27,084 bases of DNA, from contig DASUII010000320.1 of NCBI GenBank assembly GCA_036279835.1, positions 1 to 27,084 of the forward strand, written 5' to 3'. Below are positions 21,935 to 27,084 of this stretch, piece by piece. Position 1 is the stretch's first letter. Each line of letters begins with the position of its first letter. The DNA is from GCA-003244245 sp036279835. Its GTDB lineage: Bacteria > Actinomycetota > Actinomycetes > Mycobacteriales > Pseudonocardiaceae. The notes beneath the pieces were generated by a model. It was not told where the DNA came from, ran no database searches, and saw nothing but the letters and a program-made list of their open reading frames with translations. The translations under genes were made by a program, and so were the position numbers.

Positions 21935-22957
21935 CTAGCGGCCGACCCGCACCGTTGGGGGGGCGTAGGTTACCTGCTGCTTGATCAGGGCGTCGAAGGT
22001 GGCCTGCACCGCGTCACGGCTCGGCCCGGACACGTCGACGAAGATTGCCCGGTTGTAGAGCACATAGACCGCCCGGTACGTCGCGGACCCCGAGCCTGGG
22101 GCACTGGCCATCACAGCCATCCCCTGAAGGGCGCGGTTGTCATCCGCCTTGAACCCACCATCGAGCTGCGCGGTGGCAATGTCCTGCGCCACCGTCGTCG
22201 CAGCCTGCTGGTCGGGCATGGTGAGGGCGAACAGCCCGACCGTGGTGGTCCCCGTTGTGGTGGCCTTGAGTACACCGTCGGTCATCCCGCCGGCCTTCAG
22301 AGCCTTGAGGATGGCCGGCGCCAGCGGAGGAGAGGTCTCCGCCAGCAGCGTGGGCAGGTCGAACAGCCCACCACCACCGCGAATCTGGCCAGGTGGGTCG
22401 ATCAGGGCGTGCGCCGTGTCCACCGGCGACGGCAGCGGGGCCGGCGGGGATGGCAGGTCACGAGGGGCTGCGGTCGGCTGTGGCGCGGCGAGCTGCGGGT
22501 TACCCGTCCGGCCCGGTCCCGTGGTCAGGAAGTACCCCACGGTGGCTCCCACCAGCCCCAGCACGACGACCGCCAGCACTGCGATGCCGATGATCTGCTT
22601 GGATCGGGACCGCATCGCGGGGCTCTGGAACACCTCGGGGCCCTGGCGCAGCCAGGCGCTCTGTTGTTCCGCGATGGGCGGGTCCGAGTCGGCCCACGGG
22701 GGCGCCGAGCTGTCGGTGGCCTCGTTGGGATGCATGCCAGGGCCCTGGTCGACCGGCTGGAATAGATCTTGGGCCTCGCCTGGACCCTGCTGGTAGGACG
22801 GATCGCTCTGCGGAAGCTCGCGCTGCGCCGAGTCATGCCCGATCGCCGCCATGACCTGCGTCGGCGCATCCTGGGTAGCGGCATCCCAGCGAAACGCCGG
22901 AGGGAACGGACTGGCCGCCTCGGGAGGATCGTCTGCAGGCGGCTCGTTCGGCTTCAC
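21935..22957 (-). CDS. Single-pass membrane protein, unknown function
   Basis: This 340-residue protein has an acidic, Pro- and Gln-rich cytoplasmic part (1-118), a basic RSRSK stop, one membrane helix (about 121-146), a Pro-rich spacer (150-185) and an extracellular domain of about 150 residues. The last holds alternating strands such as TTTVGLFALTM and YRAVYVLYNRAIFVDVSG. No Cys pair or catalytic motif is visible. The start GTG 22957 follows GGGGGTGGCAGA. It lies among glycan genes, convergent with the fusion glycosyltransferase and divergent from the acyltransferase, so a role in the cell envelope is likely but unproven. The extracellular domain could be a binding or sensor module. Confidence 0.75.
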   Translation of the reverse strand: MKPNEPPADDPPEAASPFPPAFRWDAATQDAPTQVMAAIGHDSAQRELPQSDPSYQQGPGEAQDLFQPVDQGPGMHPNEATDSSAPPWADSDPPIAEQQSAWLRQGPEVFQSPAMRSRSKQIIGIAVLAVVVLGLVGATVGYFLTTGPGRTGNPQLAAPQPTAAPRDLPSPPAPLPSPVDTAHALIDPPGQIRGGGGLFDLPTLLAETSPPLAPAILKALKAGGMTDGVLKATTTGTTTVGLFALTMPDQQAATTVAQDIATAQLDGGFKADDNRALQGMAVMASAPGSGSATYRAVYVLYNRAIFVDVSGPSRDAVQATFDALIKQQVTYAPPTVRVGR

Positions 22958-23046
22958 TCTGCCACCCCCAGGGATAATCGGATCGCGTCATCGGGTCGAG
23001 GCCACATTGTGCACAGCAGCCACCCTGGGTTCACCGCCGACCTCCC

Positions 23047-23100
23047 ACCGCCGGCTGAGCCGGCAATCCAACCACCGCCGGCTGAGCCGGCAATCCAACC
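23047..23100. repeat. 27-bp tandem repeat, two exact copies plus a partial third
   Basis: Copies at 23047-23073 and 23074-23100 are identical, and a shortened version follows from 23104. Each contains the palindrome GCCGGC-tga-GCCGGC-like stem. The array is in the divergent spacer just before the acyltransferase promoter, so its copy number could affect expression. Confidence 0.75.
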
Positions 23101-23135
23101 AACCACCGCCGGAAGCCGGCCCGGTCAGTTACCGG

Positions 23136-23141
23136 TAGCCT
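23136..23141 (+). promoter_or_regulatory. -10 box of a leaderless gene
   Basis: TAGCCT ends 7 nt before the GTG at 23149, with no ribosome site, pointing to leaderless translation of the acyltransferase. Confidence 0.4.
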
Positions 23142-23148
23142 CCGGCCC

Positions 23149-24333
23149 GTGCCGCAGGCCCCGAAGGCGGATCCGAACACCGGTTTCGCGTGGCTCAGGA
23201 TGATCGGCGCGCTGACTGTGATCGTCGATCATTCCGCGCCGCTGACCGACGCGTCACGCCTGACGGTGTTCCCCACGTCGTGGAACCTCTCACCCGGCTA
23301 CGTCGCGTTGATGGGCTTCTTCGCGATGAGCGGTTACCAGATCAGCGACAGCTGGCGCCAGGATCCGTCCTGGTGGCGCTTCAGCGCCAAGCGGGTGTTG
23401 AGATTGTGGCCTCCGTTGCTCGTGGTGGTGCTCGTCACCGCCCTGGTGATCGGGCCACTGGTGTCGACGGTCGGTTTGTCGGAGTATTTCTCCGCTCGGG
23501 GAACCTGGGGATACGTCGTCCACAATGCCGGTCTGTACACGTTGCAGCATCGACTGACCGGGGTGTTCGACAACAATCCTTATCCCTGGTCGGCGAACGG
23601 CGCGATCTGGACACTCCCGATGGAGCTCACCGGTTACCTGTTGGTGCTCGGGTTCGGCATTGCCGGACTCTTCCGTCGGGCGCCATGGTTGACGGTCGCG
23701 CTGATGCTGATCCTGATCGGCCTGGATCGTCGACTCGACGCGAGCATGGGCAACCCCGGGCATGGCGGCTCCTTCCTGCAGGTACCGTTCGGGTCGCTGG
23801 TCTCGTTCCTCGTCGCGTTCAGCATCGGTATGGTGTTGCATGCCTATCGCGACAAGATTTCGCTGTCGCCTTTCGTTGCGTGGTCGCTGGTCGGGTTGCA
23901 GATCGCGATACACACGACCAAGGCTGGGGCTTTGACCCTCCCGTTCATGGCCGGCTACGGGGCATTAGTGCTCGCGTTTCACTGGCCGGCTCGCCTGGAG
24001 GGATATGACTCATGGGTTTTCGGTAGCTACGGATTGTACGTGTGGGGCTTCCCGGTCCAGCAACTGTTGATCATGGCTGGCGCAAATACCCAATGGTCGC
24101 TGACCGCGACCGCGCTGCCGCTGACCTATCTGTGCGGTTGGCTTTCCTGGCGCTACATCGAAGCTCCAACATTATCGTTGCGCCGTTATCTTCCGCGCGC
24201 CAAACCACGTCGCGCAGCCAGGACTGCACCCACCTCGGATCCGAGCGCCGGTCCCCCTCGACGGCTTGAGGAGCTGCGCGAGCGCCCCGAGCTGATCGAG
24301 CAGCAACCGGCTGTGCCAGCAGCCTCGGCGTAA
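23149..24333 (+). CDS. Acyltransferase-3 (OafA/YrhL-like) membrane protein
   Basis: The 394-residue product has about ten membrane helices. The N-terminal WLRMIGALTVIVDHSAPL carries the expected His (H28), and RFSAKRVLRLWPPLL resembles the conserved basic-aromatic motif of the family. The C-terminal 55 residues are cytoplasmic, basic then acidic, and likely disordered. Such proteins move acyl groups (often acetyl) across or at the membrane onto sugars. Together with the AlgX-like SGNH protein at 17308 it could form a two-part O-acylation pathway, like OatA-type proteins split in two; this pairing is inference. The start GTG 23149 is supported by a TANNNT box 7 nt before it. Confidence 0.88.
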   Translation: MPQAPKADPNTGFAWLRMIGALTVIVDHSAPLTDASRLTVFPTSWNLSPGYVALMGFFAMSGYQISDSWRQDPSWWRFSAKRVLRLWPPLLVVVLVTALVIGPLVSTVGLSEYFSARGTWGYVVHNAGLYTLQHRLTGVFDNNPYPWSANGAIWTLPMELTGYLLVLGFGIAGLFRRAPWLTVALMLILIGLDRRLDASMGNPGHGGSFLQVPFGSLVSFLVAFSIGMVLHAYRDKISLSPFVAWSLVGLQIAIHTTKAGALTLPFMAGYGALVLAFHWPARLEGYDSWVFGSYGLYVWGFPVQQLLIMAGANTQWSLTATALPLTYLCGWLSWRYIEAPTLSLRRYLPRAKPRRAARTAPTSDPSAGPPRRLEELRERPELIEQQPAVPAASA

Positions 24334-24357
24334 CCTGGTGGCGGCGTAATCTGGTGG
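24326..24357 (+). repeat. 16-bp tandem duplication carrying the msrA -10 box
   Basis: Copies 24326-24341 and 24342-24357 differ at one base. Each holds a TANNNT box (TAACCT, TAATCT). The second box (24347-24352) ends 6 nt before the msrA ATG and fits a leaderless promoter. The first includes the acyltransferase stop codon. Confidence 0.6.
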
Positions 24358-24358
24358 C

Positions 24359-25030
24359 ATGGCCCTATTTGGACGCGACAAGACCCGCATGGTGACCGCC
24401 GAGGAGGCGCTTCCCGGGCGATCCTCCGCGATGCCGGTCGGGGAGCGGCACGCCGTGACCGGCCACCGCATCGTGGCGCCGTTCCCGGATGGTCTACGCA
24501 CCGCGGTATTCGGGATGGGCTGTTTCTGGGGTGCCGAGCGGATCTTCTGGCGCACCCCGGGGGTGTACTCCACCGCGGTCGGCTACGCCGGCGGTCACAC
24601 TCCCAACCCCAGCTACGAGGAGGTGTGTTCGGGGCGCACCGGGCATACCGAGGTAGTGCTGGTCGTCTTCGATCCCGCGCAGATCTCCTACAGCAGGTTG
24701 CTGCGAGTGTTCTGGGAAGGCCACGACCCGACCCAGGGCATGCGGCAGGGCAACGACCGGGGCACCCAGTACCGCTCAGCGATCTTCACCACTGATGCCG
24801 ACCAGGCCGTCGAGGCGCAGAGTAGTAGGACCACCTACCAGCAGGCGCTCGCCACCGCCGGGCGCGGGCAGATCACCACCGAGATAGCTCCCCTGCGCGA
24901 CTTTTACTACGCCGAGGACTACCACCAGCAGTATTTATCGGATGGGAAAAACCCGAACGGTTATTGCGGTATAGGCGGCACGGGCGTGGCGTGTCCGGTG
25001 GGAACAGGTGTCGAGTCTGGCAACGCCTAA
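24359..25030 (+). CDS. msrA: Peptide methionine-S-sulfoxide reductase
   Basis: The 223-residue enzyme repairs methionine S-sulfoxide in proteins. The catalytic motif GCFWGAE (Cys55) is present, followed by GYAGGHTPNPSYEEVCSGRTGH and a late YYAEDYHQQYL. Resolving cysteines are in NGYCGIGGTGVACP (Cys203, Cys212), the arrangement of thioredoxin-dependent MsrA with two C-terminal cysteines. About 45 extra N-terminal residues are normal for actinobacterial members. ATG 24359 fits a leaderless start. Its last 23 bases overlap the start of the broken NUDIX gene, so the two were once coupled. Confidence 0.95.
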   Translation: MALFGRDKTRMVTAEEALPGRSSAMPVGERHAVTGHRIVAPFPDGLRTAVFGMGCFWGAERIFWRTPGVYSTAVGYAGGHTPNPSYEEVCSGRTGHTEVVLVVFDPAQISYSRLLRVFWEGHDPTQGMRQGNDRGTQYRSAIFTTDADQAVEAQSSRTTYQQALATAGRGQITTEIAPLRDFYYAEDYHQQYLSDGKNPNGYCGIGGTGVACPVGTGVESGNA

Positions 25031-25300
25031 CGTTTCGGCTGGTGACGACCGCAGAGAACCGACGCGCTGGATCATCCACGGTGAGCGGGTGATCGACGAC
25101 ACCCGGCGGCTGCGGTTGAGCATCGCGCAGGTGGAGTTGCCCGACGGGGTGCACTTCGAGCAGTACGTGTTGCGGATGCCGAAGGCGGCGATGACGGTGC
25201 TGCTCGACGACTCGCGGGAGCGGCCGCGACCGCATCGCCCGAGGCGAGATCATCGGCGCTGGTACTCAGATCGGGCTCCCTGCACTGCCGGTTCAGCCCG
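25008..25300 (+). pseudogene. Broken NUDIX hydrolase gene
   Basis: The GTG at 25008 follows GGGAACAG and opens a frame typical of ADP-ribose-type NUDIX proteins: WIIHGERVIDDTRRLRLS, VELPDGVHFEQYVLRMPKAA, MTVLLDDSRER. After residue 73 the frame turns to an unlikely Arg/Pro/His-rich sequence. In the +1 frame from 25222, RIARGEIIGAGTQIGLPAL resembles the end of such proteins. The middle, including the NUDIX box that binds Mg and cleaves the substrate, is missing. An internal deletion that also shifted the frame is the simplest reading. The formal frame runs to 25586 but there overlaps the methyltransferase gene. Confidence 0.6.
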
Positions 25301-25373
25301 CGCGGCTTGTGAGCGGTGTGGTCGCCACAGCCGACCCGCGTTGCCGACCGACCGTTTCGGGTACGGCACTCGG

Positions 25374-26165
25374 TCAGCCGAGCCAGGCTGGAGAGACGTC
25401 GCTAACCTTCTCCGCGACGAATGCGACGTAGTACAGCGGCTCGCCCTGCACGGACAGGCGGTGCCGGTAGCGCTCCTTGGCCAGAGGCCGGATGACTTCC
25501 TCGTCAAACATCCGATGGATCAGGCTGCTGAAGCCGCTCGAATCGCGCTTTGCGACGAATTCCTCCTTGATGGTAAAGGCCACTAGGCCTGGGGTGGAGA
25601 TGAGGTTGTAGGCGACGGCGAAAGCGCGCGGCGGTATGTCGTCGAATCCCAGCGCCGCCACCGTCGTCATCGTGTTGAGGTTGGCTCCGGCGAGCGTGTC
25701 GCGCTCATCGCGCGCCAAGTCGGTGAGGTCGGCGACGAGGTACCGCTCATAGACTCCGGGGCGGTCCCGGTGGGCCGCGGCGGCCGCTTCCTTGATGATG
25801 TCGATGCCGTAGACGGTCCCGGCCCCAAGCTCGCGAAGTTCCTCACCGACTATCCCGTTCCCCGCCCCGACATCAAGCACTCTGAGCTCGCCCGGCTCGG
25901 TCCCTAGCTCGATGAGCGCCCGAGCCAGCAGCCTTCGGATCACCCGCGGTGACTGACACTCGAGTTTGTCGTAGAAGAGCCGCTCGTAGAAGCCGGGAAT
26001 GTCGTAAATGTCATGGTAATCGTGGAAGCGAATGCGCCGTCGCTCCCCGCCAAGCAGAATTTCGCACCATTCCTCGTCCTGGTCGAGCTGCCCAACTTCT
26101 GGGAGCTCGACCTCGAAGTCAGCTTGCGTGGCAGTCTCAGGAGCGGTTGGTTCGCTCGGGCTCAT
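25374..26165 (-). CDS. Class I SAM-dependent methyltransferase
   Basis: The product is about 263 residues from ATG 26165 (GGAGGG lies 13 nt upstream); GTG 26195 in the same frame adds ten. The first 50 residues are acidic and probably flexible. RFHDYHDIYDIPGFYERLFYD precedes the SAM-binding motif VLDVGAGNGIVGEEL and VYGIDII, then VADLTDL. The substrate is not evident; the N-terminal HDYHDIY segment is seen in uncharacterised bacterial methyltransferases. Base composition is a little less G/C-biased than its neighbours. Together with the broken NUDIX gene, this hints that the gene may have arrived with a rearrangement. Confidence 0.8.
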   Translation of the reverse strand: MSPSEPTAPETATQADFEVELPEVGQLDQDEEWCEILLGGERRRIRFHDYHDIYDIPGFYERLFYDKLECQSPRVIRRLLARALIELGTEPGELRVLDVGAGNGIVGEELRELGAGTVYGIDIIKEAAAAAHRDRPGVYERYLVADLTDLARDERDTLAGANLNTMTTVAALGFDDIPPRAFAVAYNLISTPGLVAFTIKEEFVAKRDSSGFSSLIHRMFDEEVIRPLAKERYRHRLSVQGEPLYYVAFVAEKVSDVSPAWLG

Positions 26166-26461
26166 GACAGCACAAAGTCCCTCCGTCGGATTCACTCGGC
26201 CACCAGCAATCCATCAACCGACCGCTGAACGTTACTCACAGGGCGGTAGTAGTTTACCTTCCCACAACGCACCCCACGGTTGCGCAGCTCGGCGCGCATC
26301 CCGGACCAGAAATTCGCGCCTTCGCTGGATTGAACCGAGATCCCGAGCAGGCGCTTGACCCCTCGCGGTCACCCATCCCAAGGGTCTGGCTGCCGTTGGC
26401 GACAACGGTCTCGATACCTTGAGCGCGTCCCGCCCTCGTCGCCGGTCTCTCGGAGGTATCG

Positions 26462-27084
26462 ATGCGCATTACGCTCGCGCAGGTCGACTCCCTGCCCGGC
26501 GAGCTCGACGCCAACGTCGCACGTGCCGAGCAGGTGATCGCCGAGGCGGTCAGCACAGGAACCGACCTGGTGGTTTTCCCCGAGCTGTCGCTCAGTGGCT
26601 ACACGATCGGGGACCTCAAGGAGGATATCTCGATCCCGCCGGACGACGAGCGGATGGTGAAGCTGGCGAGGGCGGCGACCAAGGGCGCGGGCGTGCTGCT
26701 CGGGTTTCCCGAGGCGCAGGCACACGGTCTGCACATGTACAACAGCGCGGCGTACTACGAGGACGGCCTTCTGGTGCACGTGCATCGCAAGCTGTTCCTG
26801 CCCAACTACGCGACCTTCGAGGAGCGCAAGCACTTCCTGCCCGGTCAGTCGTCCCGAGCCTTCCCGATCATGGGTGGACGGCATCGCGCCGCAACTCTGA
26901 TCTGCAACGACGCCTGGCAGCCGCAGCTCGCCTACGTGGCCACCCAGGACGGGGCGCTGATCCTGCTGGTGCCGGCGTGCAGTGCGCAAAGCATCTTCCC
27001 GGAGAAGTACGACTCGCGGTCCTACTGGCGCGGCATCACCCGGTTCTACGGGCGGATGTTCCAGCTGTACGTGGTCTTCGTCAA
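26462..27084 (+). CDS. Carbon-nitrogen hydrolase (nitrilase superfamily), N-terminal part
   Basis: The ATG at 26462 follows GGAGG and the frame is open to the window edge (207 codons and two bases). The nitrilase catalytic triad is visible as Glu41 (VFPELSLSGY), Lys110 (HRKLFLPNYATFEER) and Cys148 (LICNDAW). Members hydrolyse amides or nitriles, or supply ammonia for NAD synthesis. The Cys-Asn-Asp-Ala-Trp form and the EERKHFLPG segment resemble amidase or N-carbamoyl hydrolase branches and glutaminase domains of NAD synthetase. Which one applies depends on the missing C-terminus: a following NAD synthetase domain would decide it. Confidence 0.88.
   Translation, partial: MRITLAQVDSLPGELDANVARAEQVIAEAVSTGTDLVVFPELSLSGYTIGDLKEDISIPPDDERMVKLARAATKGAGVLLGFPEAQAHGLHMYNSAAYYEDGLLVHVHRKLFLPNYATFEERKHFLPGQSSRAFPIMGGRHRAATLICNDAWQPQLAYVATQDGALILLVPACSAQSIFPEKYDSRSYWRGITRFYGRMFQLYVVFV

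Noticed and set aside
25300..25586. Continuation of the broken NUDIX frame
   Set aside because: It lies opposite the C-terminus of the methyltransferase and has no NUDIX similarity.
1..27084. CRISPR array, tRNA or rRNA genes, phage integrase or transposase
   Set aside because: I looked for spaced identical repeats, cloverleaf-like T-arm sequences and transposase motifs and saw none; the only repeats are the short palindromes and tandem units listed.

Overview
The window is high-GC DNA with strong G/C bias at third codon positions and many GTG starts. Several starts sit 6-7 nt after a TANNNT hexamer, and two iron boxes of the IdeR/DtxR type are present. This fits an actinobacterium (Actinomycetota), probably near the Pseudonocardiales. 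The order-level guess is inference from gene content, not a match to a known genome.

Layout. 1-717 (-): N-terminal part of a Baeyer-Villiger type flavin monooxygenase, with a palindrome at its promoter. 1007-3092: an unrecognised protein, a DUF805 membrane protein, a 540-bp gene-free stretch with a chain of strong inverted repeats, and a small CPxC protein. 3374-8577 (+): a run of tightly spaced genes for an XRE/TPR regulator, an APH-fold kinase, a PvcA/DIT1-type isonitrile synthase homologue, an osmoprotectant-type binding lipoprotein and a small unknown protein. 8747-12282 (+): four overlapping genes for permease, ATPase with a CBS-like tail, second permease, and a second binding lipoprotein that closely resembles the first. 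12358-14004: TM0106-type RecB-like nuclease. 14034-15347: UDP-glucose 6-dehydrogenase. 15375-17216: hemerythrin, Bfd, bacterioferritin and DUF2203, with an iron box before bfd and another before bfr. 17308-24333: surface-glycan genes, namely an AlgX/AlgJ-like SGNH protein, a methyltransferase-GT2-GT4 fusion, a single-pass membrane protein and an acyltransferase-3 protein. 24359-27084: msrA, a broken NUDIX gene, a SAM methyltransferase and the start of a nitrilase-superfamily enzyme.

How they may work together. The most unusual unit is 3374-12282. A predicted isonitrile-forming enzyme lies 14 bp before a quaternary-amine-type binding protein, downstream of an APH/choline-kinase-fold enzyme and a TPR regulator. 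It is followed by a full ABC importer that ends with a second copy of the binding protein. No PvcB-type oxygenase is visible. One hypothesis is a locus that makes an isonitrile compound and captures either it or a precursor; another is that the synthase has been recruited to an osmolyte locus. The iron genes form a conventional storage and release module with visible regulatory sites. The glycan genes suggest synthesis and O-acylation of an exported polysaccharide. Convergent gene ends are closed by long near-perfect hairpins, and related palindromic repeats also occur inside a coding region.
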